Source: Cellulomonas gelida (GTDB lineage: Bacteria > Actinomycetota > Actinomycetes > Actinomycetales > Cellulomonadaceae). From it: a stretch of DNA of 64,000 nt. Where the stretch lies: contig NZ_BJLQ01000013.1 of NCBI RefSeq assembly GCF_006538725.1, positions 25,701-89,700 of the forward strand, given 5' to 3'. The stretch's first letter is position 1; every line of letters starts with the position of its first letter. Under the pieces are notes generated by a model that was given only the letters and a program-made list of their open reading frames with translations, was not told the origin of the DNA and did not search any database. The position numbers and the translations under genes were made by a program. This document shows, one piece after another, positions 50,694 through 59,217 of the stretch.

Positions 50694-52910
50694 TCAGCGC
50701 CCCGTCGCCGGCAGCGCGCCCGGGCGGACCTTCGCCCACACGACCTTGCCGCGGCTCGACTGCCGCCAGCCCCAGTCGGCGAGCCGCTCGACGATCTGCA
50801 TGCCGAACCCGCCGACGCGGCCCGGGTGGCCGTCGGTGGACACGGGCGGGGCAGGGTTGCCGTCCTCGACCTCGATGCGCAGGCCGTCGCCCGTGTCGTA
50901 GAGCTGCAGCGAGACATGACCGAACCCGTGCAGCACGGCGTTCGCGACGAGCTCGGAGACCACGAGCTCGGCGTTCGCTGCGTCCGGCATCTCCCACGCG
51001 TGGCACGTGCGGACCACCGCGTGCCGCGCGCGGGCCACCGAGGCGGCCTCGCTCGGCAGGGACCAGCGCCGGCGCCGCGGGCTGCGTCCGCGCTCGGCGA
51101 CGTCGCAGGGGTCGGGGACGCGCACGACGACGACCGCGACGTCGTCCTCGGGGTGGTCCGCGAGCCGTGACAGCAGCTCTTCGCCGATGCCCGCGGAGTC
51201 GCGAGCGGTGACCGCCGAGACGACCTGGGCGAGCGCCTGCAGGCCCTCGCGCAAGTCCCGGTCGCGCCGTTCGACGAGCCCGTCCGTGTGGTAGACGAGC
51301 ACGTCACCCGGCGCAAGGACGAGCTCGGCGGTGTCCCGCTGCCCGCCGCCGAACCCGACGAGCGGCCCGCCGGCCCCCAGGAGCTGGGTGACCTGACCTT
51401 CGCGCACGTGCAGCACGGGCAGGTGCCCGGCGCGCGACCAGCGCAGGCGCCACGCCTCGCCGTCGCGGTGCAGGGTGGACAGCACCAGACCCGCCGCACG
51501 CGGGATGCGCATGCCCGCGACGAGCTGGTCGACACGTTCGAGCACCGGGCCGGGCAGAGTCACGTCGTACGCGTAGGACCGCACGACCGAGCGCAGCTGG
51601 CCCATCGCCGCCGCGGCCTCGACGTCGTGCCCGACGACGTCGCCGATCACCACGCCGACGACGTCGGGGGCGATCTGCAGCACGTCGTACCAGTCGCCGC
51701 CGACCTGCGCGTTCTCGGAGTTCGGCGCGTAGTAGGTCCAGACGTCGAGGCCCTCGACCTCGGCCTGCTGCGGGAGCATCGCGCGCTGCAGCGTCTCGGC
51801 GAGGCGGTGCTCACGGTCGTACAGGCGCGCGTTGTCGAGCACGAGCCCGACGCGCCGCGCGATGAGCTCGAGCACGGTCGTCGTCGCCTCGTCGAGCTCG
51901 CCGGGCTCGCGCGGCTGGACGACGAGCACGCCGATGACCCGGCGCCGCCCCGGCACGGGCAGCACGAACGCCCGGCCGCCACCCATGACTCCCCCGCGCC
52001 CCTGACGGCCGTCCACGTCGCCGACCGTCACGTCACCGCTCGTCTCGCGCGCGATCCGCTCGGCGAGCCAGTGCGACGCCGACGCGCGCGGGTGCGCGTG
52101 GTCGAGGACGAGCTCGACCGGCCGGTCCTTGTCGCCGTCGAGGAGCTGCTGCACCTCGTCCTGCGGCGCGTGCGCCTCGTCGCCGCCGTCCGCGCGCCGC
52201 GTCTCGCCGTGCCTGCTGCCGCGGCCCGAGGGCGGTCGCAGGTCGCTCGCGGCGTCCAGGGGACGCAGGCCGCCGTCGTTGACGTAGAACGACGCCCACC
52301 GGACCACGGTGCGCCGCAGCAGCGCGGCGATCTCGTGCAGGGGCGTCACGCGGTCCGTCACGTCCATGAGCAGGTCCGAGACCTGCACGATGATGTTGAC
52401 GCTGCGACGTTCCTGCCGCTCGGCCTCGACGATCCGGGCCTGCTCGGCATCGTGCGTGAGGCGCTCGGTGCGGTCCTCGAACGCCACGATCCAGCGCTCG
52501 GGCGCACCCCCGCCCGGGTGCGGGACGGGTGAGAAGTGGACCTTGCACCGGAACAGCGAGTCGTCGGCGCGCGGGATCGACAGCTCGGCCGTCGTCGGCT
52601 CGCCGCGCTGCAGCCGCGCCCGCAGCGCGGCCATCTCGCCGTGCCGCCGGACCTCCGGCGGGACGGGGCGGCGCTGGCGCTCCCGGGCGCCCGCGGCGTC
52701 GTACCCCGTGGCCTGCTCGAACGCCGCGTTCGCCCACACGATGCGCAGGTCGCGCGCGTCGCACATCGCGAACGGCACCTGCGTGGACTCCAGCGCGAGC
52801 GCCAGGACGTCGACCGAGGGCGGCTCCGGACGGTCGTCGGCACCACCGGAGCCGTGACTCGCGACAGATCCGGACGTACTCGTCGTGCCCTGGGTGTTGA
52901 CCGCGACCAC
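50694..52910 (-). CDS. PAS-GAF-PP2C (SpoIIE)-HATPase signalling protein
   Basis: A 738-aa soluble sensor. The PAS domain (about 30-155) has VPFAMCDARDLRIVWANAAF. The GAF domain spans about 170-365 (FVLPVPGRRRVIGVLVVQP). The PP2C-type serine phosphatase (about 380-600) has VGGDWYDVLQ, VIGDVVGHDVEAAA and LVYHTDGLVERRD with metal-binding Asp residues. The C-terminal anti-sigma kinase-like HATPase domain (about 615-735) has ELVVSELVANAVLHG and GGFGMQIVERLADWGW. It can thus dephosphorylate and phosphorylate STAS partners, integrating a PAS/GAF signal. The GTG at 52910 abuts GGAG unusually closely, so the exact start is uncertain. Confidence 0.88.
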   Translation of the reverse strand: MVAVNTQGTTSTSGSVASHGSGGADDRPEPPSVDVLALALESTQVPFAMCDARDLRIVWANAAFEQATGYDAAGARERQRRPVPPEVRRHGEMAALRARLQRGEPTTAELSIPRADDSLFRCKVHFSPVPHPGGGAPERWIVAFEDRTERLTHDAEQARIVEAERQERRSVNIIVQVSDLLMDVTDRVTPLHEIAALLRRTVVRWASFYVNDGGLRPLDAASDLRPPSGRGSRHGETRRADGGDEAHAPQDEVQQLLDGDKDRPVELVLDHAHPRASASHWLAERIARETSGDVTVGDVDGRQGRGGVMGGGRAFVLPVPGRRRVIGVLVVQPREPGELDEATTTVLELIARRVGLVLDNARLYDREHRLAETLQRAMLPQQAEVEGLDVWTYYAPNSENAQVGGDWYDVLQIAPDVVGVVIGDVVGHDVEAAAAMGQLRSVVRSYAYDVTLPGPVLERVDQLVAGMRIPRAAGLVLSTLHRDGEAWRLRWSRAGHLPVLHVREGQVTQLLGAGGPLVGFGGGQRDTAELVLAPGDVLVYHTDGLVERRDRDLREGLQALAQVVSAVTARDSAGIGEELLSRLADHPEDDVAVVVVRVPDPCDVAERGRSPRRRRWSLPSEAASVARARHAVVRTCHAWEMPDAANAELVVSELVANAVLHGFGHVSLQLYDTGDGLRIEVEDGNPAPPVSTDGHPGRVGGFGMQIVERLADWGWRQSSRGKVVWAKVRPGALPATGR

Positions 52911-52978
52911 CTCCGATCGTCTAGCGTGCCGAACGGGAGCGACGCCGTCCTGGCGTCGTCCTCGCCGGAAGGAGCACC

Positions 52979-53413
52979 GTGCGCGACGGTAACAGCACGA
53001 TCGAGGGCGGGCCCGTCCAGCCGACGGCCGGTCCCGCGCAAGACCCGTCGCACCGCGACGGGGAGCAGGGGGGCGTCCACGTCATCGTCGGGGCGGACGC
53101 GACGAGGATCGTCCTGTCAGGGGAGGTCGACGCCGACCTCGGGGCCGAGCTGCACGAGGCGACGACCGAGGCGGAGAACGTCGGGCTGCCGATCGAGGTC
53201 GACGCGCATCACGTCACCTTCATGGACTCGTCGGGCGTCGCGTTCCTCGCGCGCCTGTCGATCCGCTCGCAGCACCGCGTGCGGCTGCTGCGCGTCCCGC
53301 CGACCGTGCGCTTCCTCCTCGAGGTCACGCGCATCGGCGAGCTGCTGGACGTGGTCGAGGAGAGCGACGAGCGCGAGTTCCAGCCCGTCGCACCGGACGC
53401 CCGGCCCCACTGA
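52979..53413 (+). CDS. STAS-domain anti-sigma factor antagonist
   Basis: A 144-aa protein. An N-terminal disordered stretch of about 32 residues precedes a STAS domain with the phosphorylation motif VTFMDSSGVAFLARL (Ser about 84). It is divergent from the PAS-GAF-PP2C-HATPase gene with only 68 bp between. GAAGGAG precedes the GTG at 52979 by 5 nt. It is related to, but clearly different from, the STAS protein on the other side (50250), suggesting two antagonists share one switch protein. No sigma factor gene is in the window. Confidence 0.87.
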   Translation: MRDGNSTIEGGPVQPTAGPAQDPSHRDGEQGGVHVIVGADATRIVLSGEVDADLGAELHEATTEAENVGLPIEVDAHHVTFMDSSGVAFLARLSIRSQHRVRLLRVPPTVRFLLEVTRIGELLDVVEESDEREFQPVAPDARPH

Positions 53414-53432
53414 GGCCGGTCGCCACGAACGA

Positions 53433-53470
53433 ACGAGCCGCGCGGCCCCTCCAGGGACCGCGCGGCTCGT
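53433..53470. terminator. Bidirectional terminator between the STAS gene and fbaA
   Basis: Perfect 13-bp arms (53433-53445, 53458-53470) with a 12-nt loop lie between convergent stops. Confidence 0.88.
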
Positions 53471-53500
53471 CGTGTGCGACGCGGGTGCGTCAGCGCTGGG

Positions 53501-54523
53501 TCAGCGCAGCTTCTGGCCCGCCGAGCGCAGCTGCTGGGCAGCCTCGACGATGCGCGCGGCCATGCCGGCCTCGGCCAGCTTGCCCCACGCGCGCGGGTCG
53601 TAGGCCTTCTTGTTGCCGACCTCGCCGTCGATCTTCAGCACGCCGTCGTAGTTGCGGAAGAAGTGGTCCGCGACCGGGCGGCTGAACGCGTACTGCGTGT
53701 CCGTGTCGATGTTCATCTTGATGACGCCGTTGTCGACCGCCTCGGCGATCTCCTCGGCCGTCGAGCCCGAGCCACCGTGGAACACGAGGTCGAACGGCGA
53801 CTCCTTGCCGAGCTCCGCGCCGACGGCCTTCTGGATGTCCGCCAGGATCGACGGGCGCAGCTTGACCGCACCGGGCTTGTACACGCCGTGCACGTTGCCG
53901 AACGTGAGGGCCGTCAGGTAGCGGCCCTTCTCGCCCGAACCGAGCGCGCGGACCGTGGCCAGGCCGTCCTCGGCCGTGGTGTAGAGCTTGTCGTTGATCG
54001 CGGCCTCGTGGCCGTCCTCCTCGCCACCCACGACGCCGACCTCGATCTCGAGGATCGTGCGCGCGGCCTGCGAGAGCTCGAGGAGCTCCGCGGCGATGAC
54101 GAGGTTCTCGTCGAGCGGGATGTCCGAGCCGTCGAACATGTGCGACTGGAACGTCGGGTTCTCGCCGCGCTTGACCTGCTCGGCCTCGAGGGCGAGCAGC
54201 GGGCGGACCCACGAGTCGAGGTTCTTCTTGACGCAGTGGTCGGTGTGCAGCGCGATCGTCACGCCGTAGTGCTTGGCGACCTCGGTCGCGTACGCCGCGA
54301 GCGCGAGCGAACCGGAGACCCGGTCCTTGATCGTCGAGCCCGACGCGTACTCCGCGCCACCGACCGAGACCTGGATGATGCCGTCGGACTCAGCCTCCGC
54401 GAAGCCCTGGATGGCGGCGGTGACGGTCTGCGACGACGTGATGTTGACGGCCGGGTAGGCGAACTTGCCCGCCTTCGCCCGGTCGATCATCTCCGCGTAG
54501 ACCTCGGGGGTGGCGATAGCCAT
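53501..54523 (-). CDS. fbaA: Class II fructose-bisphosphate aldolase
   Basis: A 340-aa zinc-dependent aldolase of glycolysis and gluconeogenesis. Metal and substrate motifs are IALHTDHC (first His pair), SHMFDGSDIPLDENL, LEIEVGVVGGEEDG, LTFGNVHGVYKPG (second zinc His) and LVFHGGSGSTAEEI (third His). The start MAIATPEVYAEMI has AGGAGA 9 nt upstream. The gene stands alone between terminators. This is the usual actinobacterial class II form. Confidence 0.96.
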   Translation of the reverse strand: MAIATPEVYAEMIDRAKAGKFAYPAVNITSSQTVTAAIQGFAEAESDGIIQVSVGGAEYASGSTIKDRVSGSLALAAYATEVAKHYGVTIALHTDHCVKKNLDSWVRPLLALEAEQVKRGENPTFQSHMFDGSDIPLDENLVIAAELLELSQAARTILEIEVGVVGGEEDGHEAAINDKLYTTAEDGLATVRALGSGEKGRYLTALTFGNVHGVYKPGAVKLRPSILADIQKAVGAELGKESPFDLVFHGGSGSTAEEIAEAVDNGVIKMNIDTDTQYAFSRPVADHFFRNYDGVLKIDGEVGNKKAYDPRAWGKLAEAGMAARIVEAAQQLRSAGQKLR

Positions 54524-54598
54524 CTGCTCACATCTCCTGTGGCTTGTGTGGGGGTGGTGTCGCCCCCGAGTTTGCCACTACCGGGCGTTCGCGCGTCC

Positions 54599-54623
54599 GG
54601 GACGTCCTTCCCATGGACGTCCC
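54599..54623 (-). terminator. Terminator of the SpoU-type methyltransferase gene
   Basis: GGGACGTCC and GGACGTCCC (9-bp perfect arms, 7-nt loop) begin 13 nt after the stop codon at 54637. Confidence 0.6.
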
Positions 54624-54636
54624 ACGCCGCGAGGAC

Positions 54637-55278
54637 TCAGCCCTCGTCGGCGGTGCGGGCCGTCAGGCCCGCGTGCTGCGTGACCCACGTGTGCATCGCG
54701 ATCGCAGCCGCGGCGCCCGCGTTGATCGAGCGCGTCGAGCCGAACTGCGCGATGTGCAGCACGTCGACCGCGGCCGCACGCGCCTCCTCGGACAGCCCCA
54801 CGGACTCCTGGCCGAACAGCAGGACGCACGCCCGGGGCAACGGGTACCCCTCGAGCGGCACCGAGCCGGGCAGGTTGTCCACGCCCAGCACCGGCAGGTC
54901 CTCCGCGTTGGCCCACGCGATGAGCTCGCCCACGCTCGCGTGGTGCTGCACGTGCTGGTAGCGGTCGGTCACCATCGCGCCGCGGCGGTTCCACCGGCGG
55001 CGTCCGACGATGTGCACGCGCGCCGCCAGGAACGCGTTGGCGGTACGGACCACCGACCCGATGTTCAGGTCGTGCTGCCAGTTCTCGATCGCGACGTGGA
55101 ACGCGTGCCGGCGCAGGTCGAGGTCCGCGACGATCGCCTCGAGCGTCCAGTAGCGGTACCGGTCCGCGACGTTGCGGCGGTCGCCGTGGGCGAGCAGGTC
55201 GGGGTCGTAGCGGGGGTCGTCCGGCCACGCCTCCGGACCCCCTGGCCACGGAGGGACCCCGACCTCGGACTCCTCCAC
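54637..55278 (-). CDS. TrmH/SpoU-family RNA 2'-O-methyltransferase
   Basis: A 213-aa SPOUT methyltransferase. The three SpoU motifs are present: NIGSVVRTANAFLAARV (motif 1, with the catalytic Arg), VLLFGQESVGLSEEA (motif 2) and QFGSTRSINAGAAAAIAMH (motif 3). These form the trefoil-knot SAM-binding site for ribose methylation of tRNA or rRNA. A leaderless promoter (TACGTT then 6 nt) fixes the GTG start at 55278; longer starts would run into the promoter. Which RNA is modified cannot be told. Confidence 0.9.
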   Translation of the reverse strand: MEESEVGVPPWPGGPEAWPDDPRYDPDLLAHGDRRNVADRYRYWTLEAIVADLDLRRHAFHVAIENWQHDLNIGSVVRTANAFLAARVHIVGRRRWNRRGAMVTDRYQHVQHHASVGELIAWANAEDLPVLGVDNLPGSVPLEGYPLPRACVLLFGQESVGLSEEARAAAVDVLHIAQFGSTRSINAGAAAAIAMHTWVTQHAGLTARTADEG

Positions 55279-55284
55279 GAGGCC

Positions 55285-55290
55285 AACGTA
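55285..55290 (-). promoter_or_regulatory. -10 box of a leaderless promoter for the SpoU-type gene
   Basis: TACGTT on the minus strand lies 6 nt before the GTG start. Confidence 0.6.
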
Positions 55291-55342
55291 GTCCGGTCGG
55301 TCGTCCGGTTCTCGCCGACCGGCCCCGTGTCGCCCGGCCCGG

Positions 55343-56386
55343 TCAGGCCAGGCCCGCGGCGAGCTCGGCAAGCACGTCCGCCGCGTCGTCGTGCCGCGCG
55401 AGCGCAGCCGACTGCCCCAGCCACAACGACTGCAGCTCGCCCAGGTCCCGTGCGCCGGCCGGGCCGCGGAACTGCCCGGTGAGCCAGTTCTGCGCCGGGA
55501 ACGGCGCCACCTGGCCCGAGCGCTCGATCTCCCGCACGGCGCGGTTCGGCACGCCGCGTGACAGGCGCCCGCTCATGGCGCTCGTCAGGACCGTGCCGTG
55601 CGCGGGGGTCGCGGCGATCGCGGCGCGGTGCGCGTCGCTCGCCGCCGACTGCCGCGTGCGCAGGAACGCGGTGCCGACGACCACGCCGTCCGCCCCGAGA
55701 GCGCGCGCCGCGGCGACCCCGCGACGATCGGCGACTCCCCCGGCCGCGAGCACCGGGACGCGGACCGCGTCGACGACCTGCGGCACCAGGGAGAACGTCC
55801 CGACGAGCGCGTCCGACGCGCGGTGCAGGAACGAGACCCGGTGCCCCGCCGCCTCGGCGCCGCACGCCACCACGGCGTCGACACCGGCGTCCTCGAGCGC
55901 ACGCGCCTCGTCGACCGTCGTCGCCGTGCCCACGACTCGGGTGCCACTCGCGTGCGCACGCTCGACCACCCACGCGGGCGGCGTGCCGAACACCAGGCTG
56001 AGCACCGCCGGGCGGGCGTCGAGGGCCGCCGTGAGCTGGTCGTCCACGTCGGGCAGGAACGCCGCGGGTTCGTCCGGCTGCGCGAGCCCGAGCTCGTCGA
56101 AGAACGGCGCGACCGCCGCGCGCGGGCCGGTCAGGTCGACGTCACCGGGCCGGACCTCGTCGCCCGTCGCGAGCCACAGGTTGAGCGCGAACGGACGGTC
56201 CGTCGCGGCGCGCAGCGCGGCGGCCGTGCGTGCGATCCGCTCGGCGTCGTAGCCGTACAGGCCGTACGACCCGAGCCCGCCGAGCCGGCTCACCGTCGCG
56301 GTGAGCTCGACCGACGACACGCCGCCGAACGGTCCGAGCACGATCGGGAGGTCGATGCCGAGCAAGGTCTCGAGCCGTCCGCTCAT
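55343..56386 (-). CDS. Nitronate monooxygenase-like FMN enzyme
   Basis: A 347-aa TIM-barrel flavoprotein of the 2-nitropropane dioxygenase family. It begins TLLGIDLPIVLGPFGGVSS. FMN-binding features are GVDAVVACGAEAAGHR, VPVLAAGGVADRRGVAAARA and GADGVVVGTAFLRT, with the usual active-site His in the AAGHR segment. It oxidises alkyl nitronates, or is a related oxidoreductase. The ATG at 56386 has GAGAGGA 6 nt upstream. It shows no overlap with its neighbours and no obvious regulation. Confidence 0.88.
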   Translation of the reverse strand: MSGRLETLLGIDLPIVLGPFGGVSSVELTATVSRLGGLGSYGLYGYDAERIARTAAALRAATDRPFALNLWLATGDEVRPGDVDLTGPRAAVAPFFDELGLAQPDEPAAFLPDVDDQLTAALDARPAVLSLVFGTPPAWVVERAHASGTRVVGTATTVDEARALEDAGVDAVVACGAEAAGHRVSFLHRASDALVGTFSLVPQVVDAVRVPVLAAGGVADRRGVAAARALGADGVVVGTAFLRTRQSAASDAHRAAIAATPAHGTVLTSAMSGRLSRGVPNRAVREIERSGQVAPFPAQNWLTGQFRGPAGARDLGELQSLWLGQSAALARHDDAADVLAELAAGLA

Positions 56387-56592
56387 CGGGTGTCCTCTCT
56401 CGCTGAGCCGCGCGTGCGCGACGGCTGCGTCGTCACGTCGCGAGGCCAATCCAGCACAGACGGGCCGGCCCGGTCAGCACCGCGTCCACGCCTCGGGCGT
56501 CGCCTGCGCTCGTCGGCCCGTCCCCGCCCGCTGCACGCGGACGTGCACAGAGTGCGCACAGCAGGCCCGCAGCCGGGTCACAGCCCGCCCCG

Positions 56593-56598
56593 TACGCT
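56593..56598 (+). promoter_or_regulatory. -10 box of a leaderless promoter for the DedA gene
   Basis: TACGCT lies 7 nt before the ATG at 56606. Confidence 0.6.
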
Positions 56599-56605
56599 GG
56601 GTCAC

Positions 56606-57346
56606 ATGCTCACGACGACCGCGCTCGCGGCGATCGCGCCTGCCTCCGGGCCGCTGCACGCCCTGGGACCCGACTTCCTCAACGCCGAGCACCTCATCGA
56701 GTCCTTCGGCACGTTCGCGCTGCTCGGCATCATCGTCGTGGTGTTCATCGAGACGGGCCTGCTGTTCCCGCTCCTGCCGGGCGACTCGCTGCTGTTCACC
56801 GCGGGCGCGCTCGTCGCGCAGGACATCCTGAACTTCCCGCTGTGGCTGCTGTGCCTGCTGATCTTCCTGGCGGCGTTCCTCGGGGACCAGACCGCGTTCC
56901 TCATCGGCCGCAAGCTGGGGCCCAAGGTCTTCAACAAGCCGGACTCACGCTTCTTCAAGCAGTCGTACATCGACCAGACGTACGCGTACTTCGACAAGTA
57001 CGGCGGCCGGACGATCATCGTCGCGCGCTTCGTGCCCATCGTGCGGACGTACGCCCCGGTCGCGGCCGGCGTCGGCAACATGCGCTACCGGCACTTCGTC
57101 TCCTACAACGTCGTGGGCGCGCTGCTGTGGGGCGTGGGCGTGACCCTGCTCGGCTTCGCGCTGGGCAATGTCTCGTTCGTCAAGGAGAACATCGAGGCGC
57201 TGCTCGTCGTGATCGTCCTGATCTCCGTCGTGCCGATGGCGATCGAGGTCTGGCGCGCGCGCCGCGGCGGTCCCGCCGAGAAGCGCGACGAGCGGTACGA
57301 CGAGCCCGGCGAGCGGGCGCAGATCGAGAGGAAGTCGTTCGAGTGA
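56606..57346 (+). CDS. DedA family (SNARE-associated) membrane protein
   Basis: A 246-aa polytopic membrane protein. The DedA core shows IETGLLFPLLPGDSLLFTAG, LAAFLGDQTAFLIGRKLGPK and RFVPIVRTYAPVAAGVGNMR with the conserved arginines. About five hydrophobic segments are visible. DedA proteins act in phospholipid or undecaprenyl phosphate translocation and membrane homeostasis. The leaderless promoter fixes the ATG at 56606. The stop overlaps the following HAD-phosphatase GTG (GTGA), so the two are coupled. Confidence 0.92.
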   Translation: MLTTTALAAIAPASGPLHALGPDFLNAEHLIESFGTFALLGIIVVVFIETGLLFPLLPGDSLLFTAGALVAQDILNFPLWLLCLLIFLAAFLGDQTAFLIGRKLGPKVFNKPDSRFFKQSYIDQTYAYFDKYGGRTIIVARFVPIVRTYAPVAAGVGNMRYRHFVSYNVVGALLWGVGVTLLGFALGNVSFVKENIEALLVVIVLISVVPMAIEVWRARRGGPAEKRDERYDEPGERAQIERKSFE

Positions 57347-58119
57347 CGCGCGAGATCAAGGCCTGGCTGTCCGACATGGACGGGGTCCTCGTCCACGAGG
57401 GCATCGCCGTGCCCGGCGCCGCGGAGTTCGTGCGCGCGCTGCGGGACGCCGAGCGGCCGTTCCTCGTGCTCACGAACAACTCGATCTTCACGCCGCGCGA
57501 CCTGCGCGCCCGGCTCGCGACCTCCGGCATCGACCTGCCCGAGGAGGCGATCTGGACCTCGGCGCTCGCCACCGCGCAGTTCCTCGTCGACCAGATGCCC
57601 ACGGGCTCGGCGTACGTCATCGGCGAGGCGGGGCTCACCACCGCGCTCTACGAGGCCGGCTACACGCTCACCGCGGCCGAGCCCGACTTCGTCGTCCTGG
57701 GCGAGACGCGCACGTACTCGTTCGAGGCGATCACCAAGGCGATCCGGCTGATCCAGGGCGGCGCGCGCTTCATCTGCACCAACCCGGACGTCACCGGGCC
57801 GTCGGTGGACGGCGACCTGCCCGCGACGGGTGCCGTGGCCGCGATGATCCAGGCCGCGACCCGGCGTCAGCCCTACTACGTGGGCAAGCCCAACCCCATG
57901 ATGATCCGGTCCGCGCTGAACCGGATCGACGCGCACTCCGAGCACACCGCGATGGTCGGCGACCGCATGGACACCGACGTCGTCGCCGGGATCGAGGCCG
58001 GGCTGCGCACCTTCCTGGTGCTCACCGGCTCGACGCGGCCCGCGGACGTGGAGCGCTTCCCGTTCCGCCCCTCAGAGATCGTCGACTCGGTCGCGGACCT
58101 GGTCGAGCGCGTGCGCTGA
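57343..58119 (+). CDS. HAD-IIA family hydrolase (NagD-like)
   Basis: A 258-aa haloacid-dehalogenase phosphatase. Motif I is WLSDMDGVLVHEG (Asp nucleophile and +2 Asp near residues 10-12). Motif II is VLTNNS. Motif III lies in YYVGKPNPMMI and motif IV is MVGDRMDTDVVAGIEAG. The C2-type cap and length match the NagD/pNPPase group, which dephosphorylates nucleotides or sugar phosphates. It is coupled to DedA through the GTGA overlap. Substrate is unknown. Confidence 0.92.
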   Translation: MTREIKAWLSDMDGVLVHEGIAVPGAAEFVRALRDAERPFLVLTNNSIFTPRDLRARLATSGIDLPEEAIWTSALATAQFLVDQMPTGSAYVIGEAGLTTALYEAGYTLTAAEPDFVVLGETRTYSFEAITKAIRLIQGGARFICTNPDVTGPSVDGDLPATGAVAAMIQAATRRQPYYVGKPNPMMIRSALNRIDAHSEHTAMVGDRMDTDVVAGIEAGLRTFLVLTGSTRPADVERFPFRPSEIVDSVADLVERVR

Positions 58120-58126
58120 CCCCGCC

Positions 58127-58140
58127 GGGACCTAGGTCCC
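58127..58140. promoter_or_regulatory. 14-bp perfect palindrome upstream of the YwiC-like gene
   Basis: GGGACCTAGGTCCC lies 8 nt after the HAD gene stop and 35 nt before the YwiC-like start. With no loop it is more likely a protein-binding site than a terminator. Confidence 0.35.
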
Positions 58141-58175
58141 ACGCCGCGGCGCGTCTCATTGGGGAGATTCGCCCG

Positions 58176-59069
58176 ATGACGACACCGGCGCCCCGCTCGC
58201 CCGCCAGGCCGACGAACCGGCGTCGGCGCGGGCCGGGGTGGGTGCCGCGCGAGCACGGCGCCTGGGCGATGCTCGTCGTCCCGGTCGTCGTCGGGGCCGT
58301 CCTGACGGGTGCCACCTGGCGCCATGCGCTGCTCCTGGTCACCTGGCTCGTCGCCTACCTCGCGTTCCACGCGACCGGGCTGTGGCTGCGCGCCGCGCGC
58401 CGCGTGCGCTACTGGCCGCCCGTGCGCGCGTACGGGATCGGCGTCGTCGTCCTGGGCGGCGCACTGCTCGCGAGCGCCCCCGGCCTGCTGCGCTGGGCTC
58501 CCGTCTACGCGCTGCTGCTCGCGACGAGCCTCGCGTGCTCGGTCCGTCGCGCCGACCGGTCGTGGCTCAACGACACCGTGACGGTGGGTGCGGCGATGCT
58601 CATGACGGTCGTCTCGGCCGGGCTCGGGAGCGACGCGAACCCCTCGGCGCTGCGGCTCACCGACACGTGGCTGCCGCCCGGCGCGGGCGACGTCGCGGTG
58701 TGGGCGACGACCGCGGTGCTCGCCGCGTACTTCCTCGGCACCGTTCCCTACGTCAAGACGCTGCTGCGCGAACGCGGCAACCGCGCGGTGCTGACGGCCT
58801 CGATCGCCTACCACGCGGAGCTCGTCGCGCTCGCGTGCGCGGTGCTCGCGATCCTCGTGGCACGCGGCGCCGAGGCCGGCAGCATCGCCGTGGCCGGCGC
58901 GCTCGTCGCGGGGGCCACGGGTCTGCTGCTGCGCGCGATCCTCGTGCCTCAGCGTCGGCCGTGGCCCAGCGCCCGGGCGATCGGGTTCGGCGAGATCGCC
59001 GCGACGCTCGTCGTGACCGCCATCGCGTGCGTCACCCCGGCGCTCGTCAGCCTCCCGACGGCGGTCTAG
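58176..59069 (+). CDS. YwiC-like family membrane protein
   Basis: A 297-aa integral membrane protein with about eight spans. The family hallmark PREHGAWAMLVVPVVVG follows a basic N-terminus, and VPYVKTLLRERGNRA lies in the middle. The fold resembles UbiA-type prenyltransferases by overall layout, but the aspartate motifs are not clear. Function is unknown. GGGGAG lies 9 nt before the ATG at 58176. Confidence 0.85.
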   Translation: MTTPAPRSPARPTNRRRRGPGWVPREHGAWAMLVVPVVVGAVLTGATWRHALLLVTWLVAYLAFHATGLWLRAARRVRYWPPVRAYGIGVVVLGGALLASAPGLLRWAPVYALLLATSLACSVRRADRSWLNDTVTVGAAMLMTVVSAGLGSDANPSALRLTDTWLPPGAGDVAVWATTAVLAAYFLGTVPYVKTLLRERGNRAVLTASIAYHAELVALACAVLAILVARGAEAGSIAVAGALVAGATGLLLRAILVPQRRPWPSARAIGFGEIAATLVVTAIACVTPALVSLPTAV

Positions 59070-59217
59070 CCGGCGGTCTGCCGACCCGCGCTTGACCGAG
59101 CCGTGCCCGACGCGGCGGTCGGTCCGTTCGTCCTACGGAAATGCTTTTCCATCGGCTTACCGTGGATTGACCACAGCCGGACCGCTCGGCGGTGTTCATG
59201 CACGAAGGAGAGACTCG

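Noticed and set aside
52861..52915. A better-supported start for the PAS-GAF-PP2C-HATPase gene
   Set aside because: Codons nearby that look like starts are GTC, not GTG. The GTG at 52910 was kept although the ribosome-binding site is too close.
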